From assembly GCF_004402405.1 (NCBI RefSeq), contig NZ_SOFE01000004.1, positions 62,001-126,000 of the forward strand: a stretch of DNA of 64,000 bases. Reading direction: 5' to 3'. How positions within the stretch are numbered: the first letter of the stretch is position 1; the number at the start of each line of letters is the position of its first letter. The stretch comes from Cryobacterium levicorallinum (GTDB taxonomy: Bacteria; Actinomycetota; Actinomycetes; Actinomycetales; Microbacteriaceae). The notes beneath the pieces were generated by a model that made no database searches, had not been told where the DNA came from, and was given only the letters and a program-made list of their open reading frames with translations. Positions 37,007 to 46,102 of this stretch are shown piece by piece. The translations under genes were made by a program, and so were the position numbers.

Positions 37007-37660
37007 CTAGGCCAACCAGGCCACCGCGGCGGCGACATCCGTTTCGGTGATGCCGTGGCCACCGGGGCGCAGCTCCGACTGCACCTTTGCACCGCGCTCC
37101 TCGAGCATGGTCGCGAGCTTCTGCACACTGCCGAGCGGAGCCATCGGGTCGGTTCGACCGTTCAGTAGCAACACAGCGGATGCGCTCAGATCTCCGGCAG
37201 CGACCCGCGCGTCGATCCCTCGGTCGGCGTCGAGCGAGGGGGCGAGCGGATGCATGCCGGAGAACGCAATCACGCGAGGCAGCACCGCCGGGTGCAGAAG
37301 CGCCGTCGCCAGGGCAATATTGGCGCCGTTGGAAAAGCCGACGGCAACAATCGGCCGGTCGCCGAGCGCGTAGGTGGCGCGCGCCCAGGTCAGAAACGCG
37401 GCGAGGTCGTCAGCGCGTCGGGCCACGTCCGCGGTGTCGAACACACCCTCGGACAGTCGCCGGAACCAACGATTCATGCCGTTCTCCTGCACCCGACCGC
37501 GCGGGGCGAGTATCGCAGCGGTGGGATCGAGCGCGCTGGCGAGCCCGGCGATCTCCTGCTCGTTGCCCCCGGTCCCGTGCAACATCAGCAGCACGCGGGC
37601 GTCGTCCGATCCCGGGCGAAACAGGTGCGGCCACTCGGCCTGCGGCATCGCGTCGCTCAT
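37007..37660 (-). CDS. Alpha/beta hydrolase, MhqD/carboxylesterase type
   Basis: 217 aa, phospholipase/carboxylesterase family. The oxyanion segment is LLMLHGTGGNEQE; the nucleophile elbow is VGFSNGANIA; the aspartate is expected in LNGRTDPMAPL and the histidine in GGHGITETDV. The ATG at 37660 overlaps the ring-cleaving dioxygenase gene by 4 nt (longer versions of the frame have no support). This hydrolase-dioxygenase pairing matches mhqD-mhqO, which detoxify quinones in Bacillus. Confidence 0.85.
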   Translation of the reverse strand: MSDAMPQAEWPHLFRPGSDDARVLLMLHGTGGNEQEIAGLASALDPTAAILAPRGRVQENGMNRWFRRLSEGVFDTADVARRADDLAAFLTWARATYALGDRPIVAVGFSNGANIALATALLHPAVLPRVIAFSGMHPLAPSLDADRGIDARVAAGDLSASAVLLLNGRTDPMAPLGSVQKLATMLEERGAKVQSELRPGGHGITETDVAAAVAWLA

Positions 37661-38670
37661 TCGGTGACCGAGGCGGCGACCGGCGCGGCGACCGGCGCTG
37701 GAGCATCCACTACCCCCGGGTTGTTCTCGGGCGGCAGCACGATCGGCGCCACCGCGTTCTCGATGGCCTCGCGGCTCGGCTCGAGCCACGGCGGCAGCTT
37801 GAGCGAGCGACCAAGCTCGAGCAGCGGCTCGTCGATGTCGAAGCCGGGGGTGTCGGTGGCGAGTTCGAACAACACGCCGCCGGGTTCGCGAAAGTAGATC
37901 GAGGTGAAGTACTGGCGGTCCAGGATAGCGGTCACGCCGTAACCGCGGTCGGCGAGCTGTTCACGCCATTCGGCCTGGGTGGCGCGGTCCGGCACCCGGA
38001 AGGCCACGTGGTGCACGCTGCCGCCGGCGGTCAGGCCGGGGGTTCCGGAGGGGTCGGCGAGCACGTCGACGAGGTTTCCGGGCGCGCCATCGCCGGCACC
38101 AACGCGAGTGCGGCCATCCGTTTCAGAGATGACGTGCATGCCGAGGTCGTCCGTGAGCACCTGAACGGTCTTCGCCGGGTCGGCGACGGTGAGCACCGAC
38201 GAGTGCTGCCCACGCACCGCGAATTCAGCGGGAACGGATGCGGAATCCCAGGGATTGCGCGGATCCACCGTTGAGGATGCCACCAGGTCGAGCTGAAGCC
38301 CGTCGGGGTCTCGCAGCGAGAGCCGCTCCTCGTGGGACGAGCGCCCGGTCACGGCGGATTCCACACCGAGCTTGGCGAAATGGTCCTTCCACCAGCCGAT
38401 GCTGCCGGCCGGAACGGAGAACGCGGTCGTGGTCGACTGGCCGGCGCCGGTGTGGCCGCTGCGAATGCCGGTCCAGGGAAAGAAGGTGAGCAGCGAGCCG
38501 GGCCGGCCGGAATCGTCGCCGTAGTACAGGTGGTAGGTGCCCGGGTCGTCGAAGTTGACGGTTTTCTTGACGAGACGAAGTCCCAGCCCGGTCACGTAGA
38601 AGTCGATGTTGCGTTGTGGGGCACCGGCAATCGCGGTGACGTGGTGCAGTCCGGTGGTCTGTACGGTCAT
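37657..38670 (-). CDS. Ring-cleaving dioxygenase, MhqO/glyoxalase family
   Basis: 337 aa with two vicinal-oxygen-chelate modules (about 7-130 and 150-285). Metal-ligand candidates are the histidine of TGLHHVTAIAG, the histidine of GSVHHVAFRV and the glutamate of EPGGVLFELATD. Such enzymes open hydroquinone or catechol rings; here paired with an MhqD-type esterase. A strong AGGAGG-like site (TAGGAGGACCT) precedes the ATG. The C-terminal tail after residue 300 is Ala/Pro/Val-rich. A palindrome 25-42 bp upstream is a likely operator. Confidence 0.88.
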   Translation of the reverse strand: MTVQTTGLHHVTAIAGAPQRNIDFYVTGLGLRLVKKTVNFDDPGTYHLYYGDDSGRPGSLLTFFPWTGIRSGHTGAGQSTTTAFSVPAGSIGWWKDHFAKLGVESAVTGRSSHEERLSLRDPDGLQLDLVASSTVDPRNPWDSASVPAEFAVRGQHSSVLTVADPAKTVQVLTDDLGMHVISETDGRTRVGAGDGAPGNLVDVLADPSGTPGLTAGGSVHHVAFRVPDRATQAEWREQLADRGYGVTAILDRQYFTSIYFREPGGVLFELATDTPGFDIDEPLLELGRSLKLPPWLEPSREAIENAVAPIVLPPENNPGVVDAPAPVAAPVAASVTE

Positions 38671-38694
38671 GAGGTCCTCCTAGCGAGTTTGATA

Positions 38695-38712
38695 TTCATG
38701 CAAACGCATGAA
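38695..38712. promoter_or_regulatory. Palindrome upstream of the dioxygenase-hydrolase operon
   Basis: TTCATGC-AAAC-GCATGAA, perfect 7-bp arms around 4 bp, the size of a MarR- or TetR-type operator. Bacillus mhq operons are controlled by the MarR-type MhqR; no such gene is adjacent here. Confidence 0.55.
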
Positions 38713-38756
38713 CTTGCCGCGGTATTCCCAACCCGACCACTCACGCGCGCTTTCCT

Positions 38757-38853
38757 GTGGCTATTTCGGGACATCGGCCACCGCCGCCCTGCGGGCGCCC
38801 CGCAATCATGCGGAAGTTCGGCGTACGGCATTGGCCTGTCCTGAATAAGCCAC
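38757..38853. repeat. 97-bp element with terminal inverted repeats, copy 2
   Basis: It begins GTGGCTATTTCGGGACA and ends TGTCCTGAATAAGCCAC: the 17-nt ends are complementary at 14 positions. They resemble the ends of the 99-bp element at 4037-4135. Interior sequences differ except for general GC-richness. Lies in the gap after the second MFS gene. Confidence 0.5.
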
Positions 38854-38888
38854 GCGCGCGCGACCGACCTGACGCCGCCCCATCGGAC

Positions 38889-40133
38889 TCAGGCGGCGAC
38901 GCGACGCTCGGACGGCATCCGCAGCGCATAGGCGGCGGCGATCAGCAGGAACACGGCGCCGACGGCAAATCCGGCCGAGAACGAAAAAGCGTCGACGAGC
39001 AGGCCGGCAACCAGCGGACCGACGATCGCACCGGCATCCGCGCACATGGAGAACACCGAGACCGGGCGGCCCCCGCGCGCCCCGGCCGCATCGCCGACCG
39101 CCGCGGCGGGAGCGGTGCCCATGAAGGCGGCGGCGACCCCGTAGACGCAGAGCAGACCGCCGAGCACCCAGATGTTCGGCGCAAACGAGATGGCAACGAT
39201 CGCGAGCCCGGCCACAGTGAATGCCCCAATAATGGCAGGTTTGCGGCCGACGGTGTCGACAAACCGGGCAGCCGGCGCAAGAGCGAGCGCCTGGGCGACG
39301 GCTGCGGCAGCCAACGCGATCCCGGTCCACGAACTCGTCCCCCCGAGCACGACGACCACGAACAGTGGAATGAGGGTGGTGCGCACCCCGAGCGAGGTCC
39401 AGCCCTGCGCGAAATTCGCGAGGCAGGCCGCGCGAAAGCGCTCGTCCCGCAGCACGGTGCGAAACGGCGTGCGCACAGCGGATGCGTCGGCGCTGGCCAG
39501 CGCGCTGCCCCGGCCGCCCGAGCGCAACAGGAACAGCCCGACCAGGCCGGCCACGGTGAGGGTTCCGGCGTAGAAGAAGAAGGGTGCGGTCAGCGAGATG
39601 GTCGCGAGCAGACTTCCGATCGCCGGGCCGGCCATGCCGCCGATGAGGAATCCGCCCTGGTAGAAGCCGATCGCGCGGGCCCGGCGGCCCGGTTCGGCCG
39701 TGCGCAGCAACAGCGTCATGGCCGACACGGAGAACATGGCGGAGCCGATGCCGCCGGCCCCGCGCAGCAGCAACAGTTGCAGGTAGCTGTCGGCCGCCCC
39801 GACCAGTCCGCTCGAGAGTGCGACAATGCCGATTCCGACGGCGAGCACGGTTCGTTCCCCGGCCCAGTCGATCAGGCGACCACAGGCGGGGCTGAACACG
39901 AACCGCATGAGAGCGAAGGCCGAGACGACCGCGCCGACCTCGAGGTTGCCGACACCGAAGCTCTGCACGTAGACCGGCAGCACCGGTACGACGACGCCGA
40001 AGCCCACCATCACGAAGAAGGCGATGACGCCGAGCACGATCACGTCGCGGTTCAGCCGCGGTTTCGGGCTGACGCCCGGTTCGGGTACAGCGGATGCCCG
40101 GAGTCGCCCCCGCACCCATCCCGCCAGTCGCAT
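38889..40133 (-). CDS. MFS transporter
   Basis: 414 aa, twelve membrane helices. Loop 2-3 reads SPACGRLIDWAGERTVLAVG and helix 4/5 has GAGGIGSAMFSVSAMTLLLRT; the second half begins near FRAACLANFAQGWTSLGVRT. It belongs to the drug/metabolite efflux part of the superfamily, substrate unknown. The N-terminal 30 residues are polar. A GGGCCC repeat lies just upstream of its start. Confidence 0.85.
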   Translation of the reverse strand: MRLAGWVRGRLRASAVPEPGVSPKPRLNRDVIVLGVIAFFVMVGFGVVVPVLPVYVQSFGVGNLEVGAVVSAFALMRFVFSPACGRLIDWAGERTVLAVGIGIVALSSGLVGAADSYLQLLLLRGAGGIGSAMFSVSAMTLLLRTAEPGRRARAIGFYQGGFLIGGMAGPAIGSLLATISLTAPFFFYAGTLTVAGLVGLFLLRSGGRGSALASADASAVRTPFRTVLRDERFRAACLANFAQGWTSLGVRTTLIPLFVVVVLGGTSSWTGIALAAAAVAQALALAPAARFVDTVGRKPAIIGAFTVAGLAIVAISFAPNIWVLGGLLCVYGVAAAFMGTAPAAAVGDAAGARGGRPVSVFSMCADAGAIVGPLVAGLLVDAFSFSAGFAVGAVFLLIAAAYALRMPSERRVAA

Positions 40134-40171
40134 CCCTACAGCCTAAACTGCCAAGCCTCGCAACCCGTTCC

Positions 40172-40211
40172 CGGCCCGGGCCCACCTTATGAAACCGGGC
40201 CCGGGCCCCGT
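40172..40211. repeat. GGGCCC palindromic intergenic repeat, copy D
   Basis: CCGGCCC then GGGCCCACCTTATGAAACC and GGGCCCGGGCCCCG: hexamers 13 bp apart, with ACCTTA shared with the first module of copy B. Between the subtilase stop and the MFS gene. Confidence 0.7.
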
Positions 40212-40251
40212 CCAGAGTGCGGTCAGGGACCGGGCACCACTGCCGCGGGGG

Positions 40252-43200
40252 CTACCGCACGATCAGTAGCGAGCGCGACGCGCTCTTCGCGGCCGCGACC
40301 AGGTCGTTGCCGGCATACTGCCCGGCGACCTTGTAGAGGCCACGGCTGAGCTTCGGCAGCGTCACGCTGCCGCGACCGTTCTCATCGAGCGCCACCGTGA
40401 AGCGGCGCGTGTCGACCGTGATGGTGGCAGTGTCGCCCACTTCACCCTTGCTGGTGACCGTGATCGACGCGGTGACGCGACTGGAGAAGAACACGGCTCG
40501 GTGGTTGAGGCTCACCGCAACCTTCGCGGCGTACTTCAGCACGACCCCGGCCGAGGTCGCCGCTACGCTGGGCCCGTCCGGCACCGACGCAGTGACCAGC
40601 ACGGTCAGTGTCGTTCCGGCGAGCGCCGCCGTAGGCTTGAACGTCGCCGAGGTCGCGCCGGCGATGTCGACTCCGTCGCTCTGCCATTGGAAGCCGAAGG
40701 TCAAACCCGCGGTGGTCCACTGGCCGGGGTCAGCCGTCAGCACCGAACCGATCTCGGGCGTGCCCGAAATGCTCGGCGCCACCGTGTTCAGTACCGGTTC
40801 GCTGCCTTCGCTCGCCGCGATGGCGAGAACCGTTGACGCCGAGCTGTCGCCATAGTCGACCACGCCCAGATACGGCGTGTTCGGCACCAGACCGGCCCAG
40901 CTCAGCGCGTACGTGATTGGCACACCCTGCGGCCCCTGAATCGTCGGCGGCGTCGCCGCGAACCCGTTCGTGGGCTCGCCAGACGAAACCGCGAACGTGT
41001 TCACGTCAAACGTGGTCGTGCCCGAGAAGACGTCCACGATGACCTGATAGAAGCCAGCCTCCGGGTCGCTCAGGTCGACATGCTCATCGGCGGACCCGGT
41101 GGCCGACTGCCAGCCGGCGATCGGGTTGCCACCCGGGCCGTCGAGCAGCAGCACGAACAGGTCGAGGTCGGAAGCATCATCCACGGCGTTCAGGTCGAAC
41201 CGTGCCAGCCGGTCGCCCTGAATCTCTACCTCGTAGGCGAACTGGTCGCCGGTCGTGCCCGCATCGGTGTGCGGGCTGGACGGGTCGTCGGCGTTGTTCT
41301 GGTGCACCCCCTTGGCCAGGCCGCTGAGGTTCAGCGCCACCGGCTCCGACCCGCCGGGGGCGACGGTCACATCGACCGTGCCGTCCACGCCGGCGCCAGC
41401 CACCTCGGTCGGGGCAATGACGGTGACCGGACGAACCGCGATCGGGCTGTGCACGATGGAGAAGAAGTCGCCAGGGTCACCCGAGCCGCCATCGCCGTAA
41501 CCCCAGTCCAGCGAGCCGGTGGCGAAGACGTCGAGCGGGGCATCCGTTCTGGTGAACGTCACCGTGTAGCTCTGCGTCTCACCGACACTCGTGAACGTCA
41601 TCTCGGTTGGAGAAACGACCGCATCGATGCCGCCAATCTCGATCGGAGTGGCGGTGTAGGTGCCGACCTGGACGGCCGTCACCGTGCGGGTGATCGTCTC
41701 CGGCGCCGTGAGAGCACCGATCTGGATCGACGCCAGGTTCAGGTTGCTCGGGTCTATCGGTGCAACGCCGGCATCGAACCCGATCCCCTGCAGGTAGGCC
41801 AGCCAATCGGCCGGACCACTCTGGTAGATCAACCCCGGAAAGTCCATTGCCGACGGGGTGACTTCTCCGGCACCCTGCGCGAACGGGTCGGTCACGCGCA
41901 CACCGGCGGAATCGACGGTGTCCAGCGCGGTCGTCATCATGACCGACTTGATCTCGGCGGGCGTCGCGAGCGGCCGCACCCCGAGATAGAGCGCGGCCAG
42001 GCCGGCGATGTGCGGGCTGGCCATCGAGGTGCCCGAGAGGAACTGGAACGTCGGGTTTTCCCCAGCCGCGTTGGCACCGTCGGCGAGAATTCCCACGCCG
42101 GGGGCCGCGATATCGGGCTTGAGCAGGTCACCGCCGTCGGCCAGCAACGGTCCACGCGAGGAGAATCCGGCAACCTGCGGCACCGGAGTCTGCTCGGCCG
42201 TCGTGTTGTCCGGAGTGAACGTGACCGTCGCACCGCCGGTCGCCGCGTAGGCGAAGATCGGGTCGAAGGCTGGCGCATCCAGGTGGATGCTCGGCACCGA
42301 GTGCTCGTCCGGGTCGACGTCGAGCGGGGTGCGGTTGACCAGCACCATTCCGCTGCCGCCGGCCCGCAGGACCTCGGCCGATTTGGCGACCCGGTCGTAG
42401 ACGCCGCGCTCACAGAACACGATCGCGCCGGCCACCTTCGCAGTATCGAGCGAGTTCGGCGCGCAGAGCAGCGCGTCGGCCGGCTCGAAACCGTCGACCG
42501 ACACGAGATCGGCCCGCACCAGGGAACCCGACAGCGGCGTCGCTCCCGGCTTACGGTCCACGGTGATCGACGCTCCGGCGTAGGCCGAACCGTTGCCAAG
42601 GGTGGCCGTGGCTTCGAAGGCCGGAATGGTGCTCGCCGCGACCGTGGTGATCCACGGGGCGACGTTGTCGACGGTCGACGGGCCAGGGCCGGCGTTTCCA
42701 GCGGATGCCGCCACAAAGATTCCCGCCGCCGCAGCTCCCAGAAATGCTTGGTCAAACGGTGAAAACGTGGTTTGAGCCGGGCTGCCGCCGATTGAGAAGT
42801 TGATCACGTCGACACCATCGGCGATCGCCTGGTCGAGGGCTGCCAGAATGTCGGAGCCGGCGCAGCCGTCATCATCCGCTGTCGTGGCATCGGGGCCGGA
42901 CCAGCACACCTTGTAGGCCGCGATTTTGGCGGCCGGAGCGACACCCGAGATGGAACCGAAGTCGACGCCGTTGACGTTGGCGGCGACCTCGAAGTTGCCG
43001 CCGGCGGTGCTCGCCGTGTGCGAACCATGCCCGTCGCCGTCGCGCGGGGAGACGTACTCGCCGGTCGCGGCCGTGCCGATCTGGTCGGCGCCGAACCCGT
43101 CGAGGTAGTACCGCGCACTGACGATCTTGGTGCTGCAGTCGCTCGCAGCGAACTGCTCGCCGGTCTGGCAGGTGCCGGTGAAGGTGCTGCCGTCGGCCTT

Positions 43201-43920
43201 GTTCATGGTGATCGTGTCACCGTCGAGCCATGGCTCGTCGCCGGGCGTTGTGCCGAGCGCGTCGCCGGCGAATGACGGGTTTTCCGGCGCGATTCCCGAG
43301 TCGAGCACCCCGATCACCACGCCCCTGCCGGCTTTGCTCGGGCCACCCAGCTTGGACCAGACCCCGGTCGGGCCGCTCAACTGCAGATAGTCGGTCGACG
43401 ACTCGGCGGTCATGTGCAGGAGGGTGTCGGGAACCACCGACACCACGTTCTTCTTCGCGGCGAGCGCCGCCGCCTGCTTACCGCTGAGCTCTGCCGAGAA
43501 TCCGTTGAGCCCGAGCGTGTACGACGCCCCCACCGTGGCGTCAACGGATGCCGCCAGTTCACTCTGCAGGCGAGTCAGGTAGTCCCGGTAAGTTTCGGCC
43601 GAGCGACTCTGCGCGTCGAGTTTGGCGCCCAGGCCGGGCATCGTCGCCGAGAACCCGTTGACTCCGCCGCGATACAGGGCGACAGCATCGTCGCTCAGGG
43701 TCACAATGTAACGGCCCGCGGTGAAGTCCATCCGCTGCCCGCTGGGCGAGCCGATGCTTCCGGCGAGGCCGGTTGCGGCTGGCGCTGCCAGCGCGGGCGG
43801 CGCCCCGCCGACGAGTGTTGATGCGCCCACCAGGGCAATGGTGACGGCGGCGGCGATTGTGGCGCGGCGCCGTGTGCGCGATGTGAACGCTGGCTTCAGC
43901 GCAGCATCCGGCGACGACAT
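40252..43920 (-). CDS. Secreted S8 family (subtilisin-like) serine peptidase
   Basis: 1222 aa from the ATG at 43920; the frame is open 32 codons further, and no start has a strong ribosome-binding site. A Sec signal peptide (RRRATIAAAVTIALVGAST ... ALA, about 18-48) precedes an I9-type propeptide (GRYIVTLSDDAVAL onward). The catalytic triad is D207 (VLDSGIAPENP), H298 (DGHGSHTAS) and S632 (SGTSMASPHIAG). A protease-associated insert lies between H and S (about 425-540), as in C5a-peptidase/cucumisin-like enzymes. C-terminal Fn3-like and Ig-like beta domains follow. No LPXTG or membrane anchor is visible. Probably a nutritional exoprotease. Confidence 0.92.
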   Translation of the reverse strand: MSSPDAALKPAFTSRTRRRATIAAAVTIALVGASTLVGGAPPALAAPAATGLAGSIGSPSGQRMDFTAGRYIVTLSDDAVALYRGGVNGFSATMPGLGAKLDAQSRSAETYRDYLTRLQSELAASVDATVGASYTLGLNGFSAELSGKQAAALAAKKNVVSVVPDTLLHMTAESSTDYLQLSGPTGVWSKLGGPSKAGRGVVIGVLDSGIAPENPSFAGDALGTTPGDEPWLDGDTITMNKADGSTFTGTCQTGEQFAASDCSTKIVSARYYLDGFGADQIGTAATGEYVSPRDGDGHGSHTASTAGGNFEVAANVNGVDFGSISGVAPAAKIAAYKVCWSGPDATTADDDGCAGSDILAALDQAIADGVDVINFSIGGSPAQTTFSPFDQAFLGAAAAGIFVAASAGNAGPGPSTVDNVAPWITTVAASTIPAFEATATLGNGSAYAGASITVDRKPGATPLSGSLVRADLVSVDGFEPADALLCAPNSLDTAKVAGAIVFCERGVYDRVAKSAEVLRAGGSGMVLVNRTPLDVDPDEHSVPSIHLDAPAFDPIFAYAATGGATVTFTPDNTTAEQTPVPQVAGFSSRGPLLADGGDLLKPDIAAPGVGILADGANAAGENPTFQFLSGTSMASPHIAGLAALYLGVRPLATPAEIKSVMMTTALDTVDSAGVRVTDPFAQGAGEVTPSAMDFPGLIYQSGPADWLAYLQGIGFDAGVAPIDPSNLNLASIQIGALTAPETITRTVTAVQVGTYTATPIEIGGIDAVVSPTEMTFTSVGETQSYTVTFTRTDAPLDVFATGSLDWGYGDGGSGDPGDFFSIVHSPIAVRPVTVIAPTEVAGAGVDGTVDVTVAPGGSEPVALNLSGLAKGVHQNNADDPSSPHTDAGTTGDQFAYEVEIQGDRLARFDLNAVDDASDLDLFVLLLDGPGGNPIAGWQSATGSADEHVDLSDPEAGFYQVIVDVFSGTTTFDVNTFAVSSGEPTNGFAATPPTIQGPQGVPITYALSWAGLVPNTPYLGVVDYGDSSASTVLAIAASEGSEPVLNTVAPSISGTPEIGSVLTADPGQWTTAGLTFGFQWQSDGVDIAGATSATFKPTAALAGTTLTVLVTASVPDGPSVAATSAGVVLKYAAKVAVSLNHRAVFFSSRVTASITVTSKGEVGDTATITVDTRRFTVALDENGRGSVTLPKLSRGLYKVAGQYAGNDLVAAAKSASRSLLIVR

Positions 43921-44218
43921 CGTGCGCCTGAAGAAAGAACTCACGTGGGTGTCCAATCCGATAAGGGTGTGAGGTGGTCTCGTTCCACAACAGAAACAAA
44001 AACTGTTCCGATGCACAGTTCGCTCGTGACCGTAGCGCGCTCGGCCACCCCCGGATAGGGGCAGTCCCCAGGTCCCGCAGGCGGGGAGTCTGGGTCAGCT
44101 CTGCACGACCTCCGACGTTTCCGCAACGGCCGGCGCACTCGCCGGCTGACGCACCGCCGGCTCACCACCAGCGCGCAGATTCGGGTACCGCAGCGGGTGG
44201 GCATCCACTCGTGTACGC
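43921..44218. other. Intergenic region upstream of the subtilase
   Basis: About 300 bp with no supported gene. It should contain the subtilase promoter and 5' leader. A GGCCGGCGCACTCGCCGGC hairpin lies near 44130. I see no confident -35/-10 pair. Confidence 0.4.
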
Positions 44219-44254
44219 AAAAAGGACCCCGACCGAAAACGGTCGAGGTCCTTT
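44219..44254 (-). terminator. Intrinsic terminator of icd
   Basis: On the minus strand AAAGGACC and GACCG pair with CGGTC and GGTCCTTT around an TTTT loop, followed by a run of T. One mismatch in the stem. It starts 14 bp after the icd stop. Confidence 0.9.
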
Positions 44255-44267
44255 GGGCTGGTTCGGG

Positions 44268-45482
44268 TTACGCCAGGCGGGTCTGCAGGTTCTCAGCGAG
44301 CGAGGCGAGGAATTCCTCGGTGGTCTGGTACGTCTGGTCCGGGCCGACCAGGAGTGCGAGGTCCTTGGTCATCTTGCCGCTTTCGACGGTCTTGATGACG
44401 ACGTCTTCGAGGGTCAGGGCGAACTCAGCCAGGGCCGCGTTATTGTCGAGCTTCGCACGGTGGGACAAGCCGCGGGTCCAGGCGTAGATCGACGCGATCG
44501 GGTTGGTCGAGGTGGGCTTGCCGAGCTGGTGCTGGCGGTAGTGACGGGTCACGGTACCGTGGGCTGCCTCGGCCTCGACGATCTTGCCGTCGGGGGTGGA
44601 GAGCACGCTGGTCATGAGGCCGAGCGACCCGAAGCCCTGTGCGACGGTGTCGGACTGAACGTCGCCGTCGTAGTTCTTGCAGGCCCAGAGGTAGCCGCCC
44701 TCCCACTTCATGGCCGAGGCGACCATGTCGTCGATGAGGCGGTGCTCGTAGCTGAGACCGGCCGCTTCGTACGCCGTCTTGAATTCGGTGTCGAAGATGT
44801 CCTGGAAGATGTCTTTGAACCGGCCGTCGTAGGCCTTGAGGATGGTGTTCTTGGTCGAGAGGAACACCGGCACGTTGCGCTCGAGGCCATAGCTGAGCGT
44901 GGCCCGGGCGAAGTCGGTGATCGACGAGTCGAGGTTGTACATGCCCATGGCGACGCCGTCGCCGGGAGCTTCGAACACCTCGAAGGTCGACGGCTCGCTG
45001 CCGTCCTGCGGGGTGAAGGTCATGCTGAGCGTGCCCTTGCCCTTGAAACGAAAGTTGGTGGCCTTGTACTGGTCACCGTAAGCGTGACGGCTGATGATGA
45101 TCGGCTTGTTCCAACCCGGCACGAGGCGCGGGATATTGGAGATGACGATCGGCTCGCGGAAGATGGTACCGCCGAGGATGTTGCGAATGGTACCGTTCGG
45201 CGAGAGCCACATCTTCTTGAGGCCGAATTCTTCAACCCGCGCTTCGTCGGGCGTGATGGTCGCGCACTTCACGCCGACGCCGTGCTTCTGAATGGCGTGG
45301 GCCGCGTCGATCGTGATCTGGTCGTTGGTTTCGTCGCGCTTCTGAATGGAGAGATCGTAGTACTCGAGGTCGATATCGAGGTACGGATGAATGAGCGTTT
45401 CCTTGATCGCGTGCCAGATGATACGGGTCATCTCGTCGCCATCGAGCTCGACAACTGTTCCCTCAACCTTAATCTTCGACAA
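44268..45482 (-). CDS. icd: NADP-dependent isocitrate dehydrogenase
   Basis: TCA-cycle enzyme oxidising isocitrate to 2-oxoglutarate with NADP+; cytosolic, 404 aa, of the homodimeric eukaryote-like type. Key segments are [20 protein letters not shown] (substrate), the metal aspartates in [20 protein letters not shown] and the NADP segment [15 protein letters not shown]. The likely start is TTG at 45482 ([19 protein letters not shown]) with GAGGAG 7 nt upstream; no ATG fits the family length. A TATCTYGAYRTCRAGATA palindrome lies 66-83 bp upstream of the start. Confidence 0.94.
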   Translation of the reverse strand: MSKIKVEGTVVELDGDEMTRIIWHAIKETLIHPYLDIDLEYYDLSIQKRDETNDQITIDAAHAIQKHGVGVKCATITPDEARVEEFGLKKMWLSPNGTIRNILGGTIFREPIVISNIPRLVPGWNKPIIISRHAYGDQYKATNFRFKGKGTLSMTFTPQDGSEPSTFEVFEAPGDGVAMGMYNLDSSITDFARATLSYGLERNVPVFLSTKNTILKAYDGRFKDIFQDIFDTEFKTAYEAAGLSYEHRLIDDMVASAMKWEGGYLWACKNYDGDVQSDTVAQGFGSLGLMTSVLSTPDGKIVEAEAAHGTVTRHYRQHQLGKPTSTNPIASIYAWTRGLSHRAKLDNNAALAEFALTLEDVVIKTVESGKMTKDLALLVGPDQTYQTTEEFLASLAENLQTRLA

Positions 45483-45547
45483 AAATATCTCCTCTTTATT
45501 CAGTGTGGCCGTCACGACCACCGTCAAGCTTACTAGAGGCCGGCAAC

Positions 45548-45565
45548 TATCTTGACATCGAGATA
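45548..45565. promoter_or_regulatory. 18-bp palindrome upstream of icd
   Basis: TATCTTGACATCGAGATA, palindromic at 14 of 18 positions. The same motif (16/18 to the palindromic consensus) occurs upstream of sucC at 59662-59679, so it is probably an operator of a regulator shared by TCA-cycle genes. Confidence 0.65.
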
Positions 45566-45641
45566 AATTTGCGAGATGAATTGCGGGGGTCAAACGCCCT
45601 CTCGACTACCGGCTACCCCGGACGCACGTTAGCCTGAACAC

Positions 45642-46094
45642 ATGGGTGAGCTGAAGCTGGAAGAATTATCTGCACGAAACATCGTCGCGGCCAACAATCT
45701 GAGCCTCAAGCCTGGCCAGGAACAATTCATTGCACCGGTCTCGTATTCGGTCGCCGCCTCGGTGATCAACCCGGCCACCTCGTGGCAGCGCGTGGTGCTC
45801 CTCGACGGCGTCGTCGCTGGTTTCATCCACGGCAACTTCGACCCGAACTCCGAGCACGAAGAATTTCGCGCCTGCATCTGGCGCATCAACGTCAACGCGG
45901 AGACCCAGGGCCAGGGCGTCGGCAAGTTCGCCGCGGAAGCCCTCGCCACCGAAGCCCGTGAACGCGGATTCGACCACGTCAACGTTATCTGGGAGCCGGG
46001 CACCGACGGCCCGGAGGCCTTCTTCCACCGGCTCGGTTTTGTCGATGTCGGCGAAACCCAGTTCGGCGAGGTCATCGGCTCCCTGCAGCTCTAA
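45642..46094 (+). CDS. GNAT family N-acetyltransferase
   Basis: 150 aa acetyl-CoA-dependent transferase. The acetyl-CoA loop is NAETQGQGVGKFAAEALATEA (Q/RxxGxG/A pattern), followed by the strand HVNVIWEPGTDGPEAFFHRLGF typical of motif B. N-terminal part resembles the spermidine/diamine acetyltransferase group (EELSARNIVAANNLSLKPGQ), so a polyamine-type substrate is possible but unproven. Divergent from icd. Confidence 0.9.
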   Translation: MGELKLEELSARNIVAANNLSLKPGQEQFIAPVSYSVAASVINPATSWQRVVLLDGVVAGFIHGNFDPNSEHEEFRACIWRINVNAETQGQGVGKFAAEALATEARERGFDHVNVIWEPGTDGPEAFFHRLGFVDVGETQFGEVIGSLQL

Positions 46095-46102
46095 TTTCTT
46101 TA

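Noticed and set aside
38757..40349. 530-codon plus-strand frame across the second MFS gene
   Set aside because: Antisense shadow rich in Gly, Arg and Asp; it also runs through the GGGCCC repeat and a repeat element.
41080..42762. 560-codon plus-strand frame opposite the subtilase
   Set aside because: Antisense shadow of the S8 peptidase; Arg/Gly-rich and without recognisable domains.
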